A stretch of DNA of 64,000 bases, taken from Actinoplanes ianthinogenes (GTDB taxonomy: Bacteria; Actinomycetota; Actinomycetes; Mycobacteriales; Micromonosporaceae). The stretch lies in assembly GCF_018324205.1 (NCBI RefSeq), contig NZ_AP023356.1, positions 3,055,501 to 3,119,500 of the forward strand, in the 5' to 3' direction. A program made the translations under genes and the position numbers. Of the stretch, positions 26,816 to 33,930 are shown piece after piece (within the stretch, counting starts at the first letter, position 1; each line of letters starts with the position of its first letter). Under the pieces are notes generated by a model, which was not told where the DNA came from, made no database searches, and saw only the letters and a program-made list of their open reading frames with translations.

Positions 26816-28067
26816 AACCGGCGGTGCCGACCTCCGCGAGATAGGCGGTGGCCTTCTCCGGGTCGACGAACCAGTTGAGGAAGTCGTTCGGGTCGACGAA
26901 GCCGGCCGCGAAGCGGGCGGCGATCCGCTCGTTCTGCGAGGCGGCGCCGAGCAGCTGCTGGACGTGCGGCGGGAGCGGCTGGAGCATGGCGTTGGTCCAG
27001 CCGGTGACCGCGGCGCCGTGCCCGGTCCAGAAGCCCTCGAACGTCTCGGTCATCCACTGCTCGTCGAACGGCTGCTCGCCGCGCGCCAGGATGGCCCGCA
27101 GGTAGTGGTCGGCGGCCTTGGCGGCGGTGTTGCTGCCCTGGCCGGTGATCGGGTCGTTGGCGATCACCACGTCGGCCAGGCCGAGCACCTTGCCGCCGCC
27201 GGGCAGGTGGGCGACCGGGCGGCGGACCGTCGGGGTGTAGCGGCCGTGCAGGGTCGCCTTGGCATCGGTGAGCCGCACGTTCGCCGCGCGCGCGGCGACC
27301 CAGGGCAGGTTCTCCCGGATCAGCTCGAGGGTGAGGCGCAGGTGCTGCTCGGGGTCCATCCGGCCGGGGTGCCCGGCCCAGCGGTCCAGCGGGCCGCCCG
27401 GGATCGCCTCCCAGAACAGGATGTCGCAGGGGCCGGAGTGGGTCAGGCCGGGGATCACGAACAGCTCGCCGAGACCGGGCAGCGCGTGGAAACCGACGTG
27501 CGGGTCCGGCCACTCCGGGTCCGGCTCCAGGCCGTGCACGTAGGCGACAGCCAGGCCACGCTGCGGTTCGGTGTACGGCGAGCGCTCCGGGTCCCGGTCG
27601 AACATCGCGACCAGGTCACCCTTGCCGGCCGCGACCACGGTCAGGTCGTACCGGCCGAGCTGGGTGATCGCGTCCAGGTCCTGGGTGGTGGCCGCGTTGT
27701 AGATCACCTCGACGCCGCGCTCCTCGGCGTCCTCCAGCCAGCGGGCCATCTTGATCCGCTGGTCGGTGGACTGGGCCGGGCGCTGAAGCTTCCCGTTGAA
27801 GGCCAGGGCCAGGTTCCCGGGCGGGGCGGCGAGCTGGACGCGCAGCCCGTGGATCGGCGGGGTGACGTTGTCCCAGTGGTTCAGGTCGTAGGCCCGCTCG
27901 GTGTTCAGGGCCAGGTCGAACATGGCCTGGGTCGAGGTGGGCCAGCCGGTCCGGATCTCCTCCGGGGTACGCGCGGACATCAGGGTGACGTCGTAGCCCT
28001 CGGCCCGCAGGCTGAGCGCCAGTTGGAGACCGGCCTGGCCGGCTCCCACGATGAGGATCTTGCGCAT
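26814..28067 (-). CDS. Styrene/indole monooxygenase (StyA)-like flavoprotein
   Basis: This 417-residue FAD-dependent protein starts with a dinucleotide-binding motif (ILIVGAGQAGLQLALSL, about 4-20) and keeps the family's GPCDILFWEAIPGG and DVVIANDPITGQGSN blocks, the latter near the FAD site. StyA-type enzymes are the oxygenase half of two-component monooxygenases and need reduced FAD from a separate reductase. No StyB-type reductase is next to it. It follows cvnD by 24 bp in the same direction, so it is the fifth gene of the conservon operon and takes the place often held by a cytochrome P450 in Streptomyces conservons. Confidence 0.85.
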   Translation of the reverse strand: MRKILIVGAGQAGLQLALSLRAEGYDVTLMSARTPEEIRTGWPTSTQAMFDLALNTERAYDLNHWDNVTPPIHGLRVQLAAPPGNLALAFNGKLQRPAQSTDQRIKMARWLEDAEERGVEVIYNAATTQDLDAITQLGRYDLTVVAAGKGDLVAMFDRDPERSPYTEPQRGLAVAYVHGLEPDPEWPDPHVGFHALPGLGELFVIPGLTHSGPCDILFWEAIPGGPLDRWAGHPGRMDPEQHLRLTLELIRENLPWVAARAANVRLTDAKATLHGRYTPTVRRPVAHLPGGGKVLGLADVVIANDPITGQGSNTAAKAADHYLRAILARGEQPFDEQWMTETFEGFWTGHGAAVTGWTNAMLQPLPPHVQQLLGAASQNERIAARFAAGFVDPNDFLNWFVDPEKATAYLAEVGTAG

Positions 28068-28091
28068 GGGGGGTGCCTCCTGTGGTGCTGT

Positions 28092-28682
28092 CTATCCGAT
28101 GGCCTGTGCCGTCGCGTGGTTCACGACGGCCAGCAGGGCGTGGGCGACGTTGCGGGCGTCGCGGATGTCACCGGCGATCAACGGGATGTGCGCGGGCAGG
28201 GTGAGCGCCTCGCGGACCTCGGCCAGGTCGTGGGTCTGCACGCCGTGGAACAGGTTCACGCAGACGAGCCAGGGCACGTCGGCGTCGTTCTCGAAGTAGT
28301 TGACCGCGGCGAACGAGTTCTCCAGATTGTTGGTGTCGACCAGGACCAGCGCGCCGACCGCGCCCCGGACCAGGTCGTCCCACATCGGCCAGAACCGGGG
28401 CTGGCCGGGCGTGCCGAACAGGTAGAGGACGAGCGAGTCGTCGATGGTGACCCGGCCGAAGTCCATCGCGACGGTGGTGGTGACCTTGTCGATGCCGGGG
28501 TCGAGCCGGTCGATCTGAGCGGCGGCCGCGGTCATCCAGGACTCGGTGCGGATCGCGGGGATCTCCGAGATGGCCTCGACCGCGGTGGTCTTGCCCACGC
28601 CGAAGCCCCCGGCGATGACGATCTTGGCGCTGCTGACCTCGCCGTTCCGCGTGCCGTCAGGTAAGTCGGAGTAGGCCTGCAC
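28092..28682 (-). CDS. cvnD: Conservon GTP/ATP-binding protein CvnD
   Basis: The product of 196 residues has the P-loop GGFGVGKT (25-32) and the block LYLFGTPGQPRFWPMWDDL that marks CvnD-type small GTPase-like proteins. Later blocks ALVLVDTNN and VCVNLF match the base-recognition region. CvnD acts with CvnA-C in a membrane-associated complex that resembles a eukaryotic G-protein system and influences development and metabolism in Streptomyces. Its start overlaps cvnC by 26 bp, so the order A-B-C-D is fixed and tightly coupled. Confidence 0.92.
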   Translation of the reverse strand: MQAYSDLPDGTRNGEVSSAKIVIAGGFGVGKTTAVEAISEIPAIRTESWMTAAAAQIDRLDPGIDKVTTTVAMDFGRVTIDDSLVLYLFGTPGQPRFWPMWDDLVRGAVGALVLVDTNNLENSFAAVNYFENDADVPWLVCVNLFHGVQTHDLAEVREALTLPAHIPLIAGDIRDARNVAHALLAVVNHATAQAIG

Positions 28683-29007
28683 GAAGTTTCTCCAGGAGCG
28701 CCAAGTCTTGGGACGGCCGGGCCTCGTGCACGACGAGCTGACCGAGTTTGAGCAGGTCGTTGATCAGCAGCCGGGTCAGGCCGAGCGGCAGCCCGCAGGC
28801 CGCCGAGAGCTCGGCCACCGAGCACATCCGGCGGGCCTGCTCGTAGAGCGAGCGGGTGGCCGGGGCCAGACTGGCGGCGAGCACCGGGTCGTACCGGTTG
28901 CCGGTGGACACCAGGGTGTGGATCAACAGTGGGTTGCGGTTGCCGGACCGCCGGTTCGCGGTCATGTACGGGCGCACCTTCCAGTGCAGCCCCGGCCTGC
29001 GGGCCAT
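28657..29007 (-). CDS. cvnC: Conservon DUF742 protein CvnC
   Basis: This 116-residue DUF742 protein has the typical VRPYMTANRR N-terminal block and a winged-helix-like C-terminal half (CSVAELSAACGLPLGLTRLL, then INDL). It overlaps cvnD by 26 bp and follows cvnB by 13 bp. CvnC is a constant member of conservons and probably links the roadblock protein to the GTPase, though its mechanism is not known. Confidence 0.92.
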   Translation of the reverse strand: MARRPGLHWKVRPYMTANRRSGNRNPLLIHTLVSTGNRYDPVLAASLAPATRSLYEQARRMCSVAELSAACGLPLGLTRLLINDLLKLGQLVVHEARPSQDLALLEKLRAGLLRLT

Positions 29008-29020
29008 GCGGGGCCTCCGA

Positions 29021-29476
29021 TCAGCGAGCCGGTGCGGGCAACGTGCCCTGATGCAGGGCGTGCCGGGCCTCCGGGGTGAGCGCGTGCCCGACCGCCTGGC
29101 TGAAGGTGGTCATGGCGTACCCGAGGTGGCCGATCTGGGTCTGCGGCTGTGCCGACACCAGCAGCGCGGCGACGAACTCGCCGGCCTGGTCGTCGATCCG
29201 CAGGAACGCCAGGTGGCCGTGCGGATAGCGGATGCTCAGGTTCTCCGGGGCGCCGAGTTGCAGCAGGCCGCCGAGCTGGCCGGTGATGCCGAGGAAGCCG
29301 GCGGCGAGCGCGGCGACGCTCTCCGCGTGCTCCCGGCTGAGGTGGCCGGAGGAGGCGAGTTGCAGGCCGTCCGCGGAGACCAGGACGACCGCGGTGATGG
29401 TCGGGACCTCACGGACTAGCTGGCCGATCAGCCAGGAGACGTCCGGTTGGCCGTCAGGGTTGCGGTAGTCGGTCAT
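29021..29476 (-). CDS. cvnB: Conservon roadblock/LC7-domain protein CvnB
   Basis: This 151-residue roadblock/LC7 protein keeps the conserved core VSWLIGQLVREVPTITAVVL and VSADGLQLASS at its start. The family acts as a GTPase-binding regulator, here presumably of CvnD. The ATG at 29476 lies inside the end of cvnA, a 23-bp overlap. It is full length and cytoplasmic. Confidence 0.93.
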   Translation of the reverse strand: MTDYRNPDGQPDVSWLIGQLVREVPTITAVVLVSADGLQLASSGHLSREHAESVAALAAGFLGITGQLGGLLQLGAPENLSIRYPHGHLAFLRIDDQAGEFVAALLVSAQPQTQIGHLGYAMTTFSQAVGHALTPEARHALHQGTLPAPAR

Positions 29477-30500
29477 CAGGGTCCTTCTGTTTCTGGAGGG
29501 CTCGTGCACGGGCGGCGTCGACGCCGGCGTTGAAGTCCGCGGCGTCGTCGTGCCAGGCGGTCCGGTGGACCTGGGTGGTGACCGGGGGCGGTGGCGGGGT
29601 GGTCCCGCGGACACTGGCCGGCACCCGGCGGGGCATCGGCGCCGGCCTGGTCTGGACCGGCAGCACCATGGTCACGTCGTTCTGATGGTTCGGCGTCGGC
29701 GCCGGCTTGGGCTCCGGCGCCGGCTGCGGCGTCTCGCAGAGCAGGTCCGCGCCGATCAGCAGCATCGCCACGGTGCCGCGGGGCTGCCGGGGCACCAGCC
29801 GCACCCGCAGCGAGCGGTGCCGGTGGGTGAGCACGGCGGCCACCGTGAGGCCCAGGTGGGCGGGGCGCAGCTCGGCGGCGTCCGGGCCGTCCGGGCCGGC
29901 CAGCAGCCGCTCCAGCCACGGGACGTGCGCCGGGTTCAGGCCGATCCCGTTGTCCTCCACCCGGATCACCACGTCACCGTCGCCGGTCAGGTGCGCGGCG
30001 ATGGTGACCGGCTCGGTCGGCGGCGAGTAGCGGTCGGCGTTGTCGATCAGCTCGGTGAGGATCCGGATCACGTCGTCGGCGGCGACCGCGGCGACCGCGA
30101 GATCGACCATCGGGCCGAAGTGCAGCCGCTCGTAGTGCTCGACCGCGGCGCCGGCCGCGTGCGCCACGTCGTGCAGCGAGGTGATCTGCCGGTCCGGGTC
30201 GTCGAGCGGCTCGCCGGTGAGCACCCGCAGGTTCTCCGCGAGGCGGCGGACCCGGGTGACCGAGTGGTCGATCCGGAACAGGATGGTGCGCCGTTCGGCG
30301 TCCTGCTCGCGGAATTCGGCCTCCCCGATGTGATGAACCGCTTCCCACGTAAGAGTGAGCAGCCGGAGGGCGAACTCACCGGCGACCGGGCGCCAGGGAT
30401 CCGGTTTCGCCACCGGTTCCGCGGCCGGCGCGGCCGTGGGCTCGACCGGCTGGGAGCCGCGTCGTCGCAGCCTGCTCCACCAGCGGCCTGGCTCGGGCAT
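29454..30500 (-). CDS. cvnA: Conservon sensor kinase-like protein CvnA
   Basis: This 348-residue protein has a histidine-kinase-like ATPase domain with an N box (ELIDNADRYS) and a G1-type motif (VEDNGIGL). It lacks membrane helices and the long extracytoplasmic sensor found in many CvnA proteins, so this is a short soluble form. A helical dimerisation-like region (RIDHSVTRVRRLAENLRVL) precedes the ATPase. The C-terminal ~90 residues are Pro-rich and probably disordered. It is first in the cvnABCD-styA operon. The promoter probably lies in the 150 bp upstream. Confidence 0.9.
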   Translation of the reverse strand: MPEPGRWWSRLRRRGSQPVEPTAAPAAEPVAKPDPWRPVAGEFALRLLTLTWEAVHHIGEAEFREQDAERRTILFRIDHSVTRVRRLAENLRVLTGEPLDDPDRQITSLHDVAHAAGAAVEHYERLHFGPMVDLAVAAVAADDVIRILTELIDNADRYSPPTEPVTIAAHLTGDGDVVIRVEDNGIGLNPAHVPWLERLLAGPDGPDAAELRPAHLGLTVAAVLTHRHRSLRVRLVPRQPRGTVAMLLIGADLLCETPQPAPEPKPAPTPNHQNDVTMVLPVQTRPAPMPRRVPASVRGTTPPPPPVTTQVHRTAWHDDAADFNAGVDAARARALQKQKDPDDRLPQP

Positions 30501-30657
30501 GGATTGCTCCCCAATCAGCCTTCTGTCCTATCGAATCGGAAGAAGATCACCGGCTACGAGGTCTGTACCGTACCTGCCCGATTGTCGGACTGGCTATCGC
30601 CTGAGTCGCGCTAGTACCTCACAGGTTTGAGTGCCCCGAAGCGCTGAAAACGACAAA

Positions 30658-30680
30658 GGCCCGTCCGTGACGGACGGGCC
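30658..30680 (-). terminator. Distal terminator downstream of the second tRNA operon
   Basis: A perfect 10-bp stem (GGCCCGTCCG and its complement) with a 3-nt loop is followed on the minus strand by TTTGTCGTTTT, a good intrinsic terminator for leftward transcripts. It shields the conservon promoter from transcription coming from the tRNA operon. Confidence 0.7.
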
Positions 30681-30997
30681 CTGATCCTGCCGAGACGGCC
30701 GGCCGAGCACAGTGACCTTGCCGGCGTCCAGGTCATACCGGGCGCCGACGACGCCCATCCGGCGCCTGGGTGTCGCGCCGCCCGCGACCTCGGGGTCCGC
30801 GGAGCCACCCACACCCCAGCGGGCAAGCCGGCCGACCTGACCTCGTACCGAAAAGTCGCGAGCGGACCGGAAGCCACGGACCGAGGGCGAAGCCCGAGTG
30901 ACGGATCCCCGTCGGCGGACCCGGCGGCGGCGAACCGGCCGCGACCACCGCACCGTGGGGTTTCCGGGGGCTCGGCCCCCGGAGCAGACAAAACGAG
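30681..30997. other. Non-coding stretch between tRNA operon and conservon
   Basis: I see no supportable gene in these 317 bases. A hairpin with an 8-bp stem (CCGGGGGC, loop TCG) sits at 30964-30982. Open frames here have no ribosome binding site and Arg/Gly-rich shadow composition. It could be an extended 3' leader or a leftover of whatever rearrangement placed the second tRNA operon here. Confidence 0.4.
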
Positions 30998-31037
30998 AGG
31001 GCCCCCGGTCCGCGCAATCCGCGGACACAGGGGCCCC
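30998..31037 (-). terminator. Proximal terminator of the second tRNA operon
   Basis: A long imperfect hairpin, with outer arms AGGGCCCC/GGGGCCCCT and inner arms GTCCGCG/CGCGGAC, starts 10 bases after tRNA-Val and is followed on the minus strand by TCGTTTTGTC. It differs in sequence from the terminator of the first tRNA operon. Confidence 0.6.
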
Positions 31038-31047
31038 TGCCATCTCG

Positions 31048-31119
31048 TGGGCGATACTGGGATCGAACCAGTGACCTCTTCCGTGTCAAGGAAGCGCGCT
31101 CCCGCTGCGCCAATCGCCC
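31048..31119 (-). tRNA. tRNA-Val(GAC), second copy
   Basis: A 72-nt cloverleaf with anticodon GAC is identical to the gene at 19096-19167. It is the last gene of the second Gly-Cys-Val operon. Confidence 0.95.
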
Positions 31120-31132
31120 GCACTGTGATGCG

Positions 31133-31203
31133 AGGTGGAGACGGGATTTGAACCCGTGTACACGGCTTTGCAGGCCGTTGCCTCGCCTCTCGGCCACTCC
31201 ACC
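31133..31203 (-). tRNA. tRNA-Cys(GCA), second copy
   Basis: A 71-nt cloverleaf with anticodon GCA is identical to the gene at 19181-19251, with the same 13-bp spacer to tRNA-Val. The spacer on the tRNA-Gly side differs from that of the first operon. Confidence 0.95.
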
Positions 31204-31241
31204 GAGTCGGCCCCGCACGGTTACCTGTGAAGGCCTCTCCG

Positions 31242-31313
31242 AGCGGAAGACGGGATTCGAACCCGCGACCCTCACCTTGGCAAGGTGATGCGCTACCACT
31301 GCGCCACTTCCGC
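31242..31313 (-). tRNA. tRNA-Gly(GCC), second copy
   Basis: A 72-nt cloverleaf with anticodon GCC is identical to the gene at 19293-19364. It is the first gene of the operon, 32 bp downstream of the promoter. Confidence 0.95.
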
Positions 31314-31345
31314 GTTGTCGCCCGGTGTCCCTGGCGACGGAGAAA

Positions 31346-31375
31346 ACCATAGCCGGTCACCTGCGCCTACGCCAA
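31346..31375 (-). promoter_or_regulatory. Promoter of the second tRNA operon
   Basis: On the minus strand, TTGGCG (31370-31375), an 18-bp spacer and TATGGT (31346-31351) reproduce the arrangement upstream of the first operon. The flanking bases are only partly conserved, which favours functional conservation of the promoter elements. Confidence 0.7.
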
Positions 31376-31477
31376 ACCGGGGTCCCCCGGCGTGTCGTGA
31401 CCAGGGCGGACGCGCCGTTGTCCACAGGCGGGAAAATGGGCGCGCGGGGCGGGGCGCGGGTCCGATTGGATGGAGGC

Positions 31478-32644
31478 ATGCAGATCCGGCAGATCAGCGC
31501 CGCCGAGCGGACCGCCACCATGTTCCCGCTCCAGGCCTACGCTTGGCTCCCCTCCCCCGCCGAGCCCGAGGAGGAGGCGAGGCACCGGGCCAACGCGCCG
31601 TTCTTCGAGACCTCCACGATGCTGGTCGCCGAGGCCGGCGGCGAGACGCTGGCCTGCGCCGCGGCCCTGCCGATGCGGCAGAATGTGCGCGGCCTGGTGC
31701 AGGACATGGCCGGGATCGCGTCGGTCACCTCACACCCGCAGGCGCGGCGGCAGGGGGTGGTCCGGCAGCTGCTGGAGCGGCTGCTGCGGCAGACCCGTGC
31801 GGAGGGCGCCGCGGTCAGTGCGCTCTATCCGTTCCGGCCGAGTTTCTATGCGAGGTTCGGCTATGTCGGGATTCCCCGGGTGCGGGTGGCCCGGTTCACC
31901 CCGGCCGGGCTCGGTGACCTGCTGCGGCGGGAGCTGCCCGGCTCGGTGCGGCGGCTGCCGGGCCGCGAGGGGTTCGACGACTACGACGCGCTGACCCACC
32001 GTCTGCTGCGCGAGCGGCACGGGTTCGCCGTCTTCGACGAGACGCGCACCGGGCTGCTCCGGGAGGAGCCGGTGTGGATCGCGCTGGCCCGGGCCGGCGA
32101 CGAGGTGGTCGGCGGCCTGCGATATCGGATCGACAAGCACGGCGGTGACCTCGTCGCGTCGAACCTGTTCAGCACCGGCCCGCTCGGGCGCGCGCTGCTG
32201 CTTCAGTTCCTGGCCCGGCACGTCGACCAGGTGAGCGGCATCGAGCTGCTGGTCGGCGCGGACGAGCTGCCCGAGCTGTGGGGCACCGACATGGCGGTGA
32301 CGGTCACCGCCACCGTCGACAACCCGGTGAAGAACGCGCCGATGGTCCGGGTGCTCGACGTGCCCGCGCTGGCCGGCAGCGAGGCGGGCAGCGGCTCGGT
32401 GACCGTGGAGGTGACCGGCGACGAGCTGATCGGCGGCGTGTGGCAGCTGGGTGCGGACGACGGCCGGCTGACCGTGAAATCGGGCGGGACGCCGTCGGTG
32501 ACGCTCACCGCGGCCGGGTTCAGTGCGCTGGCCTACGGGGTGCTGGACGCCTCCGAGGTGTTCCTGCGCGGCCTGGGCGAGTGGGAGCCGCGGCTGGACG
32601 AGCTGTTCCCGCGCCGGGTCCCCTCCATGTTCGCCGACTTCTAG
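31478..32644 (+). CDS. GNAT-family N-acetyltransferase, Eis-like
   Basis: This 388-residue protein has the three-part Eis layout. An N-terminal GNAT domain carries the acetyl-CoA loop (VTSHPQARRQGVVRQLLE, about residues 86-103), a second GNAT-like domain follows (about 160-280), and a C-terminal sterol-carrier-like domain ends in a free carboxylate (MFADF), which in Eis forms part of the active site. Eis enzymes acetylate aminoglycosides, polyamines or peptides at several amines. The ATG at 31478 follows GGAGG closely. The stop shares four bases (CTAG) with the convergent apbE stop. Confidence 0.88.
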   Translation: MQIRQISAAERTATMFPLQAYAWLPSPAEPEEEARHRANAPFFETSTMLVAEAGGETLACAAALPMRQNVRGLVQDMAGIASVTSHPQARRQGVVRQLLERLLRQTRAEGAAVSALYPFRPSFYARFGYVGIPRVRVARFTPAGLGDLLRRELPGSVRRLPGREGFDDYDALTHRLLRERHGFAVFDETRTGLLREEPVWIALARAGDEVVGGLRYRIDKHGGDLVASNLFSTGPLGRALLLQFLARHVDQVSGIELLVGADELPELWGTDMAVTVTATVDNPVKNAPMVRVLDVPALAGSEAGSGSVTVEVTGDELIGGVWQLGADDGRLTVKSGGTPSVTLTAAGFSALAYGVLDASEVFLRGLGEWEPRLDELFPRRVPSMFADF

Positions 32645-33387
32645 GCGACCGGGAGGCCCGGCGAGGTGAAAGCGCGGCCGTCCTCGGTCACCGCCGCCGA
32701 CTCGTACCCGTCGGTGACCCGCTGGGCCAGCCAGCTCAGCCCCGGCTCCCCCATCGCCAGCGCCGCGGTGGCATAGGCGTCGGCCACCGCCAGGTCCGGG
32801 CCGACCACGGTGACCGACCGCAGACCGGTCGCCGGCTGCCCGGTCCGCGGGTTCCAGACGTGCGCGCCCCGCTCATAGGTGCCGGAGGTGGCCACCGCGC
32901 CCTCCCGGACGGCGAGCACCCAGGCGAGCTTGTCCTCCTGCCACGGATGCCGGATGCCGACCCGCCACGGGCCGCCACCGGGCGCGGCGCCGCGCATCCG
33001 GATGTCACCGCCCGCGTTGATGTGGTGCCGGGTCGAGCCGGCCGCGGCCAGCCGGGCCGAGGCCACCTCGACGGACCAGCCCTTCACGTAACCGGACGGG
33101 TCGAGCGGGCCACCGGCGTACGCGTCGAAGTACCCGTCGGTCTCCCGCCACAGGTCGGCGCAGCGGTCCAGGACCAGGCGCAGGTCGCCGGAGCCCTGTG
33201 CGGGCGTCAGCTCACCCCGGCGCAGCCGGCTGACCTCGCTGTCCTCCTTGTACGTGCTGAACCGCGCGTCCACCTCGTGCAGCCACTCGCAGGTCCCGGC
33301 GATCAGCTCACGCAGCCGCTCCTCGGGCAGATCGTCGGCGATGTCGATGCTGACGACCGTACCCATGACGTGTTCGACGTGGCGCAC
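32641..33387 (-). CDS. apbE: FAD:protein FMN transferase (ApbE)
   Basis: This 248-residue ApbE-family flavin transferase begins with EHVMGTVVSIDIAD and keeps the conserved DPSGYVKGWSVE block, INAGGDIRMRG and the later metal-binding ADAYATAALAMG. ApbE moves FMN from FAD to a Thr or Ser in an SGAT-type motif of an acceptor. The next gene upstream encodes an FMN-binding domain protein with such a motif, only 11 bp away, so that protein is the likely substrate. No signal peptide is obvious, and this form lacks the lipoprotein anchor of Gram-negative ApbE. Confidence 0.92.
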   Translation of the reverse strand: MRHVEHVMGTVVSIDIADDLPEERLRELIAGTCEWLHEVDARFSTYKEDSEVSRLRRGELTPAQGSGDLRLVLDRCADLWRETDGYFDAYAGGPLDPSGYVKGWSVEVASARLAAAGSTRHHINAGGDIRMRGAAPGGGPWRVGIRHPWQEDKLAWVLAVREGAVATSGTYERGAHVWNPRTGQPATGLRSVTVVGPDLAVADAYATAALAMGEPGLSWLAQRVTDGYESAAVTEDGRAFTSPGLPVA

Positions 33388-33398
33388 GGTGAAGCACG

Positions 33399-33905
33399 TT
33401 ACGCCCCGGCGGCGTCCAGGGCGGCTTGGAGGGAGGTCTTGTACGACCCGCTGGTGATGGTGGCGCCGGAGACCGTGTCCACGTCGGCGCTCTGCGCTTT
33501 CAGGGTCTCCTGGTTGAGTTTGCTCACCGCGTTCGGGTTGATCGTGCCGCTGTAGCCGTTCTTCGGGAACGTCGCGTTGGCACTGGTGACCTTCCCGCCG
33601 GCCACCTTGATGGTGACCTGGACCGTGCCGTACGGATTCTGCACGGCCTTGCCCTTGTAGGTGCCGTTCTCGAGACCGGCGGAGGACTCCTCGGTCGGCT
33701 CGGCGGTCTTCTTCTTGTCGCCGGGCTTCTTGTCCGCCGGCTTCTTCGAGGCGGACGAAGCCGGCGGGGCCGGCTCCTCGGTCACCTCCTGGGCGGCCGG
33801 CGCGGCCTCCACCGGGGCGGCCGCGGGCTGCACGCTCAGACGAACCCCGAGGATCAGGGCAGCACCGGTGAGGGTGCCCACGGCTGCTGCGGTACTACGG
33901 CGCAT
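33399..33905 (-). CDS. FMN-binding domain protein with covalent-flavin motif SGAT
   Basis: The product of 168 residues has an N-terminal membrane anchor or signal segment (about 8-24), a Pro/Ala/Lys/Glu-rich linker (about 30-75) and an FMN-binding domain. That domain ends in DVDTVSGATITSGSYK, in which Thr149 is the predicted FMN attachment residue. Such domains carry electrons outside the membrane in flavin-based chains. The flanking genes are apbE (attaches FMN) and a ferric-reductase-like protein (electron donor). It probably sits tethered on the outer face of the membrane. Confidence 0.9.
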   Translation of the reverse strand: MRRSTAAAVGTLTGAALILGVRLSVQPAAAPVEAAPAAQEVTEEPAPPASSASKKPADKKPGDKKKTAEPTEESSAGLENGTYKGKAVQNPYGTVQVTIKVAGGKVTSANATFPKNGYSGTINPNAVSKLNQETLKAQSADVDTVSGATITSGSYKTSLQAALDAAGA

Positions 33906-33930
33906 GGCGGAAACTCCCAAGAGTCGGGGA

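Noticed and set aside
30594..31043. A minus-strand gene between the second tRNA operon and the conservon
   Set aside because: No ribosome binding site is seen, the composition is Arg/Gly-rich shadow-like, and two terminator hairpins lie within it.
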